The notes beneath the pieces were generated by a model. The model made no database searches, had not been told where the DNA came from, and saw only the letters and a list, made by a program, of their open reading frames with translations. Shown piece after piece: positions 6,257-14,162 of a stretch of DNA of 18,740 nucleotides. This DNA is from JAVBMJ01 sp031552535 (GTDB lineage Bacteria > Bacteroidota > Bacteroidia > Bacteroidales > Rikenellaceae), in assembly GCA_031552535.1 (NCBI GenBank), contig JAVBMJ010000027.1, positions 1 through 18,740 of the forward strand, given 5' to 3'. Positions within the stretch are counted from its first letter, which is position 1. The number at the start of each line of letters is the position of its first letter. The position numbers were made by a program, and so were the translations under genes.

Positions 6257-7407
6257 GTCTGGAGAACCGGATAAAAAAGCTGATACATGGGCTCAGACCG
6301 GCGTCGGTACAGGAGAGGCGCGGAGTGCTTTACCTGCTGCCTGTGCTGATAGTGGTGTCACTGCTGGTCGTTTCGCGCAATAAGCCGGTATTTGAATCCA
6401 GTTTTCCGCTTTATGCCGACGAAAAGGATCGCAAAGCGACAACGGGAGCAGTGCCGCGCGATAATTTTTATCAGCAAACGTACGACCAGCAAATAGTGCC
6501 GGAAGGCGGGCTTTTCCGGTTCGATCCAAATACGGTAGGGTATAAGGAACTACTGAGACTCGGATTCACAAAACGTCAAGCGGCAGGATTCATAAAATAC
6601 CGCGTGTCGGGAGCCCGTTTCGCCATTCCCGAAGAGTTCGCGGCATGTTACCAGGTTTCCGATGCGATGTACGAGCGTTTGCAGCCGTGGATATCTATCG
6701 GGGCGGAGTTCCGGGTAAAGCCCTTACGGGACGTAGCGGGCCATGCCGGGGCCGTGCGCCGCGACTCGCTGTTCGAATTCGATCCCAACCTGCTTACGGC
6801 CTCACAGTTCGCCTCGATGGGTTGTTTTACGCTACGGCAGGGGGAGGTGATCGTAAACTACCGCGAGTTGAAAGGCGGATTCCACACCGTCGAAGATTTT
6901 GCACGCTGCTATCCGGTGGAGGATCAGATCGAAAAACTGCGGCCCTACATTAAGATGCCTGTCGCGGAACCTGTGGCTAAAGCGGGTACGACGCCCTTGC
7001 GGGTGGAGTTGAACAGCGCCGATACCACGGTGCTTGCCACCGTCCGCGGCATCGGCCCTTTGACAGCCCGCCGCATAGTGGAGTACCGCTCGAAACTCGG
7101 GGGATTCCACTCTGTTACGCAACTTTGCGAGATAACAGGAATGACAGAGTCGAATTATGAGAAAATTCTGAAACAAATAACAGTCGACAGTTGTGTAATC
7201 AGAAAAATAAATATTAACTTTGCAACCCTGAAAAACCTTGAAACACATCCGTATCTCACGGGAAACGTGATCAGGAAGATTTTGAAAAACAGGCAATTGA
7301 AGGGAGGTTGGCGCACACTTAAAGATATGACCGATGATGGGACGCTCAGTCCCGGGCAGGCTGCAAAGTTGGCCCCTTATCTTGATTTTGCTCTTTTTGA
7401 AGAGTGA
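6253..7407 (+). CDS. Membrane-anchored protein with four ComEA-like helix-hairpin-helix repeats
   Basis: A 384-residue protein with a basic N-terminus, one transmembrane segment at about residues 24-41 (GVLYLLPVLIVVSLLVV), a linker, and four repeats of the ComEA/HHH type at about 87-146, 173-232, 250-308 and 317-376. Each repeat follows the plan 'F/LN-P/SAD...L..L.G...A..I..YR...GGF...EDF'. The third, VELNSADTTV...GIGPLTARRIVEYR, is the most canonical DNA-binding hairpin. ComEA domains bind double-stranded DNA non-specifically in natural transformation, but in Bacteroidota this multi-repeat architecture has no settled role. It starts inside the stop of the upstream decarboxylase gene (ATGA) and ends 48 nt before rpsU. 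DNA binding outside the inner membrane is inferred from topology. Confidence 0.8.
   Translation: MSLENRIKKLIHGLRPASVQERRGVLYLLPVLIVVSLLVVSRNKPVFESSFPLYADEKDRKATTGAVPRDNFYQQTYDQQIVPEGGLFRFDPNTVGYKELLRLGFTKRQAAGFIKYRVSGARFAIPEEFAACYQVSDAMYERLQPWISIGAEFRVKPLRDVAGHAGAVRRDSLFEFDPNLLTASQFASMGCFTLRQGEVIVNYRELKGGFHTVEDFARCYPVEDQIEKLRPYIKMPVAEPVAKAGTTPLRVELNSADTTVLATVRGIGPLTARRIVEYRSKLGGFHSVTQLCEITGMTESNYEKILKQITVDSCVIRKININFATLKNLETHPYLTGNVIRKILKNRQLKGGWRTLKDMTDDGTLSPGQAAKLAPYLDFALFEE
7191..7222 (+). promoter_or_regulatory. Possible internal promoter upstream of rpsU
   Basis: TTG at 7191-7193, a 21-nt spacer, then TAACTTTG at 7215-7222, matching TTTG-N19-21-TAnnTTTG reasonably well. It lies inside the last HHH repeat and would give rpsU its own transcript with a leader of about 230 nt. 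Coincidence within coding sequence is possible. Confidence 0.35.
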
Positions 7408-7455
7408 AAAAGCCGATTTTTTTCAAAATAACAATTTTTAATCCGAACAACGAAA

Positions 7456-7650
7456 ATGATTATCATGCCGGTAAAAGAGGGCGAAAACATCGAACGCGCT
7501 CTCAAAAAATTCAAAAGGAAATACGAAAGAACAGGTGTATTGAAAGAACTGCGCGCACGCCAGTATTTCACCAAACCATCTATTACCAAGCGTATAGCAA
7601 AACAACACGCGGTTTATGTGACGCAGTTGCAGCGCGAGGAGATGGAATAG
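7456..7650 (+). CDS. rpsU: 30S ribosomal protein bS21
   Basis: A 64-residue basic protein, the normal size for Bacteroidota bS21, beginning MIIMPVKEGENIERALKKF and followed by FKRKYERTG and a basic helix. bS21 sits on the 30S platform near the 3' end of 16S rRNA. In this phylum it helps hide the anti-Shine-Dalgarno sequence, which is why most genes here lack one. No GGAGG-like sequence precedes the start; the leader is A/T-rich. It is followed by a strong terminator at 7717, so it is transcriptionally separable from the recombinase gene. Confidence 0.95.
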   Translation: MIIMPVKEGENIERALKKFKRKYERTGVLKELRARQYFTKPSITKRIAKQHAVYVTQLQREEME

Positions 7651-7716
7651 CCTTTTGAACGGATTCCCGTGGCTTGTCGAAACAGGCCCGGGGAGCACGC
7701 TGGAAATTTCATATAG

Positions 7717-7755
7717 CCGGAACACCCTTTACGGGATGTTCCGGTTTTTATTTTA
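7717..7755 (+). terminator. Rho-independent terminator after rpsU
   Basis: CCGGAACA (7717-7724) pairs with TGTTCCGG (7737-7744). The stem is extended inward by CCC/GGG with one bulged A and is followed by TTTTTATTTT. It lies 66 nt beyond the rpsU stop. Confidence 0.85.
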
Positions 7756-7817
7756 CTGCGCAAGTAAACCGATCCTGGATATGCTTCGATTTCCGCTGGA
7801 AAATATCACTATTGGCA

Positions 7818-7850
7818 TTGCCGAAAATCCGTATAGATTTTGTATCTTTG
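7818..7850 (+). promoter_or_regulatory. Promoter for the XerC-like recombinase and hpf
   Basis: The TATCTTTG core at 7843-7850 matches TAnnTTTG exactly. A TTG at 7818-7820 lies 22 nt upstream as a weak -33. The predicted initiation site near 7857 lies after an in-frame ATG at 7840, so that longer start is ruled out. Confidence 0.6.
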
Positions 7851-7872
7851 GAATGTTGCAGAAAGGGAAAAC

Positions 7873-8787
7873 ATGACTTCGCTGGATGACTTTATATACT
7901 ATGTGGAAGCCGAACGGCGCCTTTCACCGCTCACTGTGCGCAACTACCGGGCAGACATGTTGCGCTTTATCGCCTTTGTGAAGCAGACTCCGGAGTCGTT
8001 CATCGCGGCCAATGTCTCTCCGGCAGATGTGAGGGGCTGGATCGTGGAACTCGACGACGAGGGGATCAAACCTCAAAGCATCAACCGTATGTTGAGTACG
8101 CTACGGAGTTTTTACCGCTTTGCCCGTAAGAAAGATCCCGCTATGGCCGATCCGACCCGGAAAATAACCGGCCTGAGAACCGAAAAGCCCCTGCCAGCCT
8201 TTATCGGTGAATCGAAAACAGATGATATATTTCAACCTAAAGACGATCCGGATGACGCCTGCGAGTGGATTGTGCGGCGAAACAGACTTATATTGCTCTT
8301 TTTCTACGGTTGCGGCATAAGACTTGCGGAACTGGTAGGAATGAATGTAGAAGATCTGGCGGACGGTCTTCGCGAGGTGAAAGTACATGGCAAGGGAGAT
8401 AAAGAACGTATTGTCCCATTGGCTGACAATCTGCGCGTTGCATTGGAGGCGTATATCAGACAAATAAGTGATGAGAATATTTGTTTTTTCGATGAAAAAG
8501 CCCTATTTTTATCACATAAAGGCAAGAGGATAAGCCGGACGGAAGTCTATAGGGTGGTACGAAGCGGATTGGCGGCTGCCGGAGTACAGGGGAAGCGCAG
8601 CCCGCACGTGTTGAGGCACACGTTCGCCACCCAAATGATGAACCGGGGAGCTGATTTGCGCGAGATACAGGAGTTATTGGGACATAGCTCGTTAAAAGCC
8701 ACTGAGGTTTACACCCATAACAATATAACACAACTTAAGGAAGCATATAAAAATGCCCATCCGAGGGCAAAAAATAAGGAGGACTGA
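7873..8787 (+). CDS. xerC: XerC/XerD-family tyrosine recombinase
   Basis: A 304-residue tyrosine recombinase of normal Xer length. Xer enzymes resolve chromosome dimers at dif. The N-terminal SAM-like core-binding domain spans about 1-90 (DDFIYYVEAERRLSPLTVRNY). The catalytic set is complete: R150 in GCGIRLAEL, K174 in VHGKGDKER, H245 and R248 in HVLRHTFAT, H271 in LLGHSS, and nucleophile Y280 in TEVYTH. I chose MTSLDD because a promoter core occupies 7843-7850, upstream of which an extra 11-codon extension would start. AAAGGG precedes the ATG. The stop is two bases before hpf, so the two are one transcript. The rpsU-xer-hpf order is the usual Bacteroidales arrangement, which argues for a housekeeping Xer rather than an element-borne integrase. 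XerC versus XerD is not decided by sequence alone. Confidence 0.88.
   Translation: MTSLDDFIYYVEAERRLSPLTVRNYRADMLRFIAFVKQTPESFIAANVSPADVRGWIVELDDEGIKPQSINRMLSTLRSFYRFARKKDPAMADPTRKITGLRTEKPLPAFIGESKTDDIFQPKDDPDDACEWIVRRNRLILLFFYGCGIRLAELVGMNVEDLADGLREVKVHGKGDKERIVPLADNLRVALEAYIRQISDENICFFDEKALFLSHKGKRISRTEVYRVVRSGLAAAGVQGKRSPHVLRHTFATQMMNRGADLREIQELLGHSSLKATEVYTHNNITQLKEAYKNAHPRAKNKED
8776..8782 (+). promoter_or_regulatory. Strong Shine-Dalgarno for hpf
   Basis: AAGGAGG lies 7 nt before the hpf ATG, inside the last codons of the recombinase gene. It is the only full-strength Shine-Dalgarno I noticed ahead of a gene here. Confidence 0.75.
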
Positions 8788-8789
8788 TC

Positions 8790-9083
8790 ATGAATGTAAA
8801 GATTCAATCTGTGAAGTTCGATGCAGACAAGCGTCTGGTCGACTTTATCGAGGGTAAGATGGCTAAGTTCGAACGCTTTGCAGAAAATGTGACCCAGGCC
8901 GAGGTCATTTTAAAGCTCGACAAGGATCACGAGCACGGCAATAAGGTAGTCACCATACGGGTGGCCATTCCCGGCGGGGAACTGGTGTCGGAACAACGTA
9001 GTAAGACATTCGAAGAATCGATAGACATCGGTTTGGATGCATTGAAAAAACAGGTTGAAAAACACAAGGAGAAACTCAAATAG
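8790..9083 (+). CDS. hpf: Short ribosome hibernation-promoting factor (HPF/RaiA family)
   Basis: A 97-residue short-form HPF/RaiA-family (PF02482) protein: beta strand MNVKIQSVKFDADKRLVDFIEGKMAKFERF, then the strand pair AEVILKLDKDHEHGNKVVTIRVAIPGGELV, and a basic C-terminal helix LDALKKQVEKHKEKLK (spans quoted in parts of the same fold). It binds the decoding region of idle 30S subunits and promotes hibernation. The long C-terminal dimerisation domain of long HPF is absent. Translation is probably coupled to the recombinase gene (2-nt gap) and aided by AAGGAGG. In many Bacteroidales this gene is followed by tRNAs and tuf; here it is followed by a relic gene and an inserted repeat. Confidence 0.93.
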   Translation: MNVKIQSVKFDADKRLVDFIEGKMAKFERFAENVTQAEVILKLDKDHEHGNKVVTIRVAIPGGELVSEQRSKTFEESIDIGLDALKKQVEKHKEKLK

Positions 9084-9088
9084 CCGTA

Positions 9089-9237
9089 TTATTGTCTGCC
9101 GGGAGTATTTTTAAACAGTTTCTTAGAGTCTGCCTGTAAATTTTCAATGTAAAACCATACATACTCCTGGACATCCCGGAAATGCTCGTCAATGGGCTTG
9201 CAATCTGTTGCATATCGGATAGTATGGGTTTCAAAAA
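9089..9237 (-). pseudogene. Relic C-terminal end of an unidentified gene, cut by repeat copy 2
   Basis: On the minus strand an open frame of about 48 codons runs from the repeat boundary to TAA at 9089-9091. It encodes protein-like sequence including ETHTIRYATDCKPIDEHF and VQEYVWFYIENLQADSKKLF. There is no start codon: the frame enters the inserted element and hits a stop about 12 codons into it. No matching N-terminal half is visible on the other side. I do not recognise the family. It may be a chance open frame, but the balanced acidic/aromatic composition argues for a gene remnant. Confidence 0.4.
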
Positions 9238-9432
9238 TAAGTAATGTGAAATAATTATTGCGATATTATTTGAGACTTATTTCGAGATGGATTTTGATTT
9301 TTGAAAAAAGGAGCTTGGCGGGCCAAGTGACTGATGAAAAAACCAAAATACGCTCGAAAGAATCTCAAGAAATATTGATAAAACAAAAAATCATAGCCCT
9401 GGAATATCCCAATAATTGTTGAGCATTACTTA
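9238..9432. repeat. Miniature inverted-repeat element, copy 2
   Basis: This 195-nt copy differs from 2915-3110 at three places: C for T in the hairpin loop, a missing T in the CCTTGG run near the right end, and G for A in the right terminal repeat. Both copies share orientation. Its flanks (AAA left, ACA right) show no convincing target duplication. Like copy 1 it sits between convergent genes beside a strong hairpin. The near identity implies recent spread or conservation by function. Confidence 0.85.
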
Positions 9433-9468
9433 ACAGATCGGATGAAACATGTTTCATCCGATCTGTTA
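9431..9468. terminator. Perfect 38-nt palindrome, probable terminator
   Basis: TAACAGATCGGATGAAACA at 9431-9449 is followed directly by its exact reverse complement at 9450-9468, then TTTTTG. The T-run follows on the plus strand, so it best fits termination of rightward transcription from hpf, but a hairpin also forms in transcripts of the leftward operon 20 nt after its last stop. It overlaps the repeat terminus by two bases. Confidence 0.7.
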
Positions 9469-9488
9469 TTTTTGAACCGGGAGTCCCG

Positions 9489-10298
9489 CTACAGTACCTG
9501 TACATCCTCGATTGAATTGAGGATTAGCTGGTAAGTGTTCCCAAATTTAGTCAGGATAGCCGTAATATTGACCTTCGACCCGTCGGCTGGGACCGGTCTG
9601 GAGGCAAACTCGGCATAACCGCTCGTACGTACTACGATGTAAGTTGGATTATCGCTGAACGTAAAATCCTGGTTTATGGTCTGGGCTTCGCTCGCATCGG
9701 TATCCTTGTCATCGGGAATAGCCCATGTCGGCGTACCGCTGGCATGGAACGTAAGTCCCTTAGCCTTGATCAGTGTGCCGAGCATGTCGTCGTTCAACTG
9801 GCTGTAAGCGGTAACCTCCCGTGGTTCCACCTTATCGCCTTGCGCACCCGGGAAAATGGTCATGTTTATATGCAACTGCACATCGATATAGCCCGTTTCG
9901 TAACGCGGATCAACCGACTCGGCTCCCAATTCGATGAACCCGCCGTAAGCCCCCAGCCAAAGCGTCTTTGCCTTCACGTAAAGCATCTGCCCCGGCTTAT
10001 AGTAGTTGTACAGGTTGGTCTGCCCTATCTTCACCTTTATCCCCGAAGTCTCGTCCTGGATATATAACTCCCTGTAGATATTGCCGTAACGGTCGGTGCT
10101 GTTGATGCGTCCGCCGATTATGATATCGTCGTCGATCTGACGCACACCCTGGTTATACAATGCCTTGAATCCCTTGATAGTCATCGTTGGAGTAAGGTTG
10201 TAAACCGGAGCCGGCGCGGGCATGTCGTGGTCTTCGTAACACCCCGTCTGAAAAGCGGCGACTACCGCGACTGCAAAATATAATATGAACTTTCTCAT
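9489..10298 (-). CDS. DUF5689-like surface lipoprotein (OB-fold type)
   Basis: A 269-residue lipoprotein, last gene of the five-gene operon, 19 nt after the TonB receptor. The start MRKFILYF gives a clean lipoprotein signal: a hydrophobic core then AFQTGC with the lipidated Cys at 20. An upstream in-frame ATG would overlap the receptor gene and spoil the signal. After a Pro-rich spacer comes a repeated OB-like pattern: DDIIIGGRINSTDRYGN, LYIQDETSGIKVKIG, GQMLYVKAKTLWLG, and a second set from about residue 165 (LGTLIKAKGLTF, PTYIVVRTSGYAEFA, SKVNITAILTKFG). This is the pattern of DUF5689 lipoproteins, often found beside TonB receptors and secreted nucleases in Bacteroidota. OB folds commonly bind nucleic acid or oligosaccharide; a ligand-binding role here is inferred. 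Confidence 0.75.
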   Translation of the reverse strand: MRKFILYFAVAVVAAFQTGCYEDHDMPAPAPVYNLTPTMTIKGFKALYNQGVRQIDDDIIIGGRINSTDRYGNIYRELYIQDETSGIKVKIGQTNLYNYYKPGQMLYVKAKTLWLGAYGGFIELGAESVDPRYETGYIDVQLHINMTIFPGAQGDKVEPREVTAYSQLNDDMLGTLIKAKGLTFHASGTPTWAIPDDKDTDASEAQTINQDFTFSDNPTYIVVRTSGYAEFASRPVPADGSKVNITAILTKFGNTYQLILNSIEDVQVL

Positions 10299-10317
10299 GA
10301 TCGTGACATTTTTGCGG

Positions 10318-13074
10318 TTAGAAACGCAGATAAACATTAAGGTAAAATGTCGTACCCATCATATAAAAATATTTAGAGTCGAATTTGTCGTAGCTTACGA
10401 TATTACCGCTGGCATCCTTGTTTTGCGAGAGGCGTAACTGCTCAAACCCGCCAGATTTGATGTTGGTCGTGTTGAGGATGTTGTCGGCATTGAGGCTGAA
10501 CCCTATATTGTACTTGCGATCAATATACCACGATGCGCCGACACTGGCATTCATGACGAAGGCCGACGGGAACATCTCCTGATGGGCCATATCGATGCTC
10601 TCCTGCCGGGTTTTACCCATATGTGCAGCATCGGTGCGCAACACCGGGTTCATGTCGATATACATAGCGTCGTAGTAGTTGCCTTCCAGCGAAACAAAAA
10701 TGTATTTCGGAGAACGCCATTGCAGCGCGAGGCTGGCAGCGGTCTGCGGAGTGCCCGACACTTTATATTTTTTCCAATATACAGGTTCGTCTTCGAGTAC
10801 CACTTTGGCCGTATTGTCTATGGTCTGCGTCATCAGCGGATTCGAAGTGTAGGCGAAGTAACCGTAGCTCACCGCCCCGGTCAACTGCAGGTAGAGCGGC
10901 AGGGATACCTGTGCCGCAGCCTCGACGCCGATATGCTCCTGGTCGATACCGCGTATGTCGAAGTTGCCGAACGAGCGGTGCAAGTCGTCATAGAAACTGA
11001 TCAGTTTGGTCTGGTCGCCAAGCGAAGCATAGTAACCGGTCACCCTCGCCCTGAGCCCCGGCATATTCACAGAATAGGTAAGGTCGGTGCTGAATATCTT
11101 CTCCGTCGTCAGGTTACCCACCACATCGTTGCGCGTACGTGGCGAGGTGAACGCCTCGCTGAAGAACGGAGCGCGATGCATATAAGCGACATTTGCCGAA
11201 ACGCGGTGGGCCCCGGAGATTTTATACGTCACGCCACCCTTGGCGGTATAGGTTTCAAAGTATTGTTTGGCCGACTGGCCTTTCGAGTCGTCGGGGAAAA
11301 GCCCGTTTCGGTACACTCCCGTACGCCAGAATACGGAACTACCTCCTTCAAGGCCCATAAAAGCCTCCCAACGGCCGATATTCAGCGATGCCGACCCCCA
11401 GATCGTGGTGTTTATCACATTGGCGTAATAGTCGTATCCATATTTTTCACCCTCTTTCACAAGGCGGTTGGGGTTGTCGAGATCGTTCTGCACTTCGATG
11501 CCACTACCGAAATCGCGTTCGGCGAACTGGTTGATATTTAGCCATGTATCGCCTCCTAAAAGGTCTTTCACCTTCTTGTAGTACTCCGTGTGGTTATTCC
11601 GGTATTCCAGCCCGGCTGCAAATTTCAGGTGGTTACCCGACAATGTAACCATTTGGAGTTTTGCATTGAAATCCCTCTGGTCGATATGGCGGTCCTCGAT
11701 AATATATACCGAACGGCGCATGTTGTCGGTCACGCCGGGCAGGTAGGCCGTCTTGTAATTATCTTTATAATAACTGTTATAGTTGGCGTCGTAGAGTTTA
11801 TCCCAGTTGACCTGGCGTATGTTCCAGTCCGAGAGCCACCCCTCGCGTGCGTATTCCTGCTTCTCGGTGTCGCCATCGAAATAGCTGGGCAGATAGCGAT
11901 AGTAATCGGGGCGCGGGTCCTGGGCATTATACCAGTCGAAAGCCGAATAGCCGTTGCGGCCGAAACGATATGAAACAGCCAGCGTCCATTTTGTGTCGGG
12001 CGTCTGGTCGAAGGTGTAATTGAGTATCGCAACCGGCTCGTGGCTGTCGCGTACACGCGCGTTGCGCATCGAACCGTCCTGATAACCCCAGTTCGAGTTA
12101 TAGTAGTTGCTCCCCACAAGATCGTATACCTCCTGGGTTGAAGCATTCTGCGCTCCACGCTTGGTCGGAGCTCCGAAAACGGTGAGCGCTATGCGGTTAC
12201 GATCATTCAATTTTTTCTCTACCGACCCGTAGTAGCCTATGCCGTTGGTGTAAACACCCTTTATCCAGGCATTGCCCCCCTGTCGTGTCGAGAACGAGAA
12301 AGCATAGGCCCAGCCGTTATCCGACATCCCCGAGGCGTAGGTAGCCATAGCGCGGAAAGCGTAATTGTTGGTAGCTCCCACGAGCGAAAAACGATAACCC
12401 TTCCTCAGTTGCGATGCCTGGGCATTGATATTAGTCGTCCCGTTTATGCCGCCCAGTCCATATACGGCTGTTTCGATACCGGATGAAGTCTCCTGATTGC
12501 GTACCGCATCGTTGAGGCCCGTCCACAATGACCAGGGGGTATAACCGGTAAGGGCGTCGTTCATATATATGCCGTTGAAATAAACATCCGCCAGCCCCGT
12601 GTCGTAGCCCCTCGGGCGGAAACGCATCTCGCCGAAAGAGTAAGCCGCCACATTGTCGAATACGTCTCTCGATGCCGACAGCGTTACAGGCATGCTCTCC
12701 GCGTCTTCCTGGTCGGTGTTGAACTCTATCACCGAACCCTCGTCGAGTGTCGTGGCGGCGATATCGCGCACCATTGTGACCATTCCTATGTCTTTCATCG
12801 TGCCGTCGGCCTTGACGTTGATCTCGGCAGGGATGAAATCGAGGGCTTCGGCTTTGATACGCCATGCGCCTTGCGGGATATTCGAGAAAACAAAATTCCC
12901 CCCGGCATCGCTGACAACGACCATCGGCGAAGGTGTGTTCAACGTAAGTTTCACATCGCTTATGGGTTGACGGCCAACCCGCGTAACGATCCGGCCACTG
13001 ATCCCGTTCTCCTGCCCGTAAAGGGCCATCGTCATCGTGGCGAGAAGCGAAGTTATCAATATTTTAATTTTCAT
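10318..13074 (-). CDS. TonB-dependent outer-membrane receptor with carboxypeptidase-regulatory-like N-terminal domain
   Basis: A 918-residue outer-membrane transporter. A signal peptide covers about residues 1-20 (MKIKILITSLLATMTMALYG). Residues 23-104 form a CarboxypepD_reg-like domain (GISGRIVTRVGRQPISDVKL to IGMVTMV). A plug domain follows (about 128-225: VFDNVAAYSFGEMRFRPRGYD, VYFNGIYMNDALTGY, VYGLGGINGTTNINA), then a long barrel rich in alternating aromatic strands ending FYLNVYLRF with a terminal Phe. It imports a substrate using TonB-ExbBD energy. There is no SusD partner, and the neighbours are two nucleases and two lipoproteins, suggesting nucleic-acid fragments or products as cargo. 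It lies 36 nt after the EEP gene. A siderophore or metal cargo cannot be excluded. Confidence 0.92.
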   Translation of the reverse strand: MKIKILITSLLATMTMALYGQENGISGRIVTRVGRQPISDVKLTLNTPSPMVVVSDAGGNFVFSNIPQGAWRIKAEALDFIPAEINVKADGTMKDIGMVTMVRDIAATTLDEGSVIEFNTDQEDAESMPVTLSASRDVFDNVAAYSFGEMRFRPRGYDTGLADVYFNGIYMNDALTGYTPWSLWTGLNDAVRNQETSSGIETAVYGLGGINGTTNINAQASQLRKGYRFSLVGATNNYAFRAMATYASGMSDNGWAYAFSFSTRQGGNAWIKGVYTNGIGYYGSVEKKLNDRNRIALTVFGAPTKRGAQNASTQEVYDLVGSNYYNSNWGYQDGSMRNARVRDSHEPVAILNYTFDQTPDTKWTLAVSYRFGRNGYSAFDWYNAQDPRPDYYRYLPSYFDGDTEKQEYAREGWLSDWNIRQVNWDKLYDANYNSYYKDNYKTAYLPGVTDNMRRSVYIIEDRHIDQRDFNAKLQMVTLSGNHLKFAAGLEYRNNHTEYYKKVKDLLGGDTWLNINQFAERDFGSGIEVQNDLDNPNRLVKEGEKYGYDYYANVINTTIWGSASLNIGRWEAFMGLEGGSSVFWRTGVYRNGLFPDDSKGQSAKQYFETYTAKGGVTYKISGAHRVSANVAYMHRAPFFSEAFTSPRTRNDVVGNLTTEKIFSTDLTYSVNMPGLRARVTGYYASLGDQTKLISFYDDLHRSFGNFDIRGIDQEHIGVEAAAQVSLPLYLQLTGAVSYGYFAYTSNPLMTQTIDNTAKVVLEDEPVYWKKYKVSGTPQTAASLALQWRSPKYIFVSLEGNYYDAMYIDMNPVLRTDAAHMGKTRQESIDMAHQEMFPSAFVMNASVGASWYIDRKYNIGFSLNADNILNTTNIKSGGFEQLRLSQNKDASGNIVSYDKFDSKYFYMMGTTFYLNVYLRF

Positions 13075-13110
13075 AACAGTCGGTAATTTTGATTGTTAAT
13101 TACACCCCGT

Positions 13111-14151
13111 CTACCTGGATATGTAGATGAATACCGGAAAGTGGTCGCTGTAACCGCCCTGAAACTCGTTGCCTACGAACGTGCGCAGCGGATAGTTTTT
13201 GTACTGGCCGCTTTGCTGCCTGAGTAACGGCCGGTCGAAGATATTACCATAGAATTTGCTCTTCTTGCCCTTAGTCAAATGTAACGTACCTCCCTGCCCG
13301 TCGACAAGGCTACTACTGACTATAATATTATCGAACAGATTCCACTTGTCCTGGTATGCTAGCGTCCCGTAACCCTTTTTGAACATCTCGCAGAAAGGAT
13401 TGTAAAGGTCACCGTCCGACAGCGACTCGCTGTTGCATTTGGCGTCGAGCACCTCCGCAATACTCTTGTCTGTAGGGTCGTCGTTCAGGTCGCCCATGAT
13501 GACGATCTTCGTTTCGGGGTTCTCCCTTAGTATCGAATCGGTGGCATTACGGATGATCTGCGCCACAAGGCAACGTTTAGGCTCCGAGGCCTGCTGACCG
13601 CCGAGGCGCGAAGGCCAGTGCCCCACAAAGAAGCAGAAACGTTCACCTTCGATAGTGCCCCAGACCGACAATATATCGCGTGTCTTGAAATTAGGCTGCG
13701 AAGGCATATGTACCGGTATAGGGAAACTCCCCTCATAGCGGAACTGGTCGGGGCGGTAGAACAACGCCACATCCACCCCGCGCGCGTCAGGCGAATCGTA
13801 ATGCACTATCTGGTAATTAGCCGGTTGAAGTTTTTCCGTAGCCACGATATCCTCCAGCACATTGCGGTTCTCTATCTCCGACACGCCTATAATAGTCGGA
13901 AAATCTCCGGCCGACGAAGCGATCCCGTAGAAAACCTGTTCGAGGTTCGAGATTTTTTTCCAATATTTTTGGCTGTTCCAGCCTTTGGCAGCCCCGGGCA
14001 GGAACTCCTCGTCGAAAACTCCCGGCGAATGGATCGTATCGAAAAGGTTTTCGACGTTATAAAACGCCACGCAGTAACGCTTGCCCTGCGCGTGCACGTA
14101 TTGTACGCATACTGCCAGACAAAACACCGCGGTAAAAATGATCTTCCTCAT
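13111..14151 (-). CDS. Secreted endonuclease/exonuclease/phosphatase family protein
   Basis: A 346-residue exported member of the EEP (DNase I/exonuclease III/phosphodiesterase) fold. I chose MRKIIFTAVF, which gives a Sec signal ending AHA|QG; a start 10 codons earlier would add a charged tail and overlap the upstream gene. The metal-dependent active site is complete in order: YNVENLFD (31-38), SEIENR (91-96), the GVDVALFYR segment (125-133), GHWPSR (177-182) with H178, GDLNDDP (220-226) with D221 and N223, and the terminal SDHFPVF with the D336/H337 pair. The lack of a lipobox implies a periplasmic or secreted enzyme. The family includes nucleases, nucleotide and lipid phosphodiesterases; placement next to a NUC1 nuclease favours nucleic acid, with trimming of the products as the likely role. 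Confidence 0.88.
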   Translation of the reverse strand: MRKIIFTAVFCLAVCVQYVHAQGKRYCVAFYNVENLFDTIHSPGVFDEEFLPGAAKGWNSQKYWKKISNLEQVFYGIASSAGDFPTIIGVSEIENRNVLEDIVATEKLQPANYQIVHYDSPDARGVDVALFYRPDQFRYEGSFPIPVHMPSQPNFKTRDILSVWGTIEGERFCFFVGHWPSRLGGQQASEPKRCLVAQIIRNATDSILRENPETKIVIMGDLNDDPTDKSIAEVLDAKCNSESLSDGDLYNPFCEMFKKGYGTLAYQDKWNLFDNIIVSSSLVDGQGGTLHLTKGKKSKFYGNIFDRPLLRQQSGQYKNYPLRTFVGNEFQGGYSDHFPVFIYISR

Positions 14152-14162
14152 AACCTGTCGTT

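Larger units (their letters stand above)
9084..9488. other. Convergent intergenic region with relic gene, repeat copy 2 and palindrome
   Basis: This 405-nt stretch contains a decayed minus-strand gene end (9089-9237), copy 2 of the miniature element (9238-9432) and a 38-nt palindrome (9431-9468). I see no tRNA and no intact gene. Confidence 0.7.

Noticed and set aside
7840..7872. Longer start for the recombinase (MYLWNVAEREN…)
   Set aside because: The ATG precedes the TATCTTTG promoter core, so it would lie upstream of the transcript.
7873..8787. Recombinase considered as a mobile-element integrase
   Set aside because: Its place between rpsU and hpf matches the usual Bacteroidales housekeeping Xer locus, and no element boundaries flank it.
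10299..10337. Longer start for the DUF5689-like lipoprotein
   Set aside because: It overlaps the receptor gene and places 13 residues ahead of a clean lipoprotein signal.
10582..11541. 319-codon plus-strand frame opposite the TonB receptor
   Set aside because: The receptor is continuous and recognisable across this span; the frame has no family pattern.
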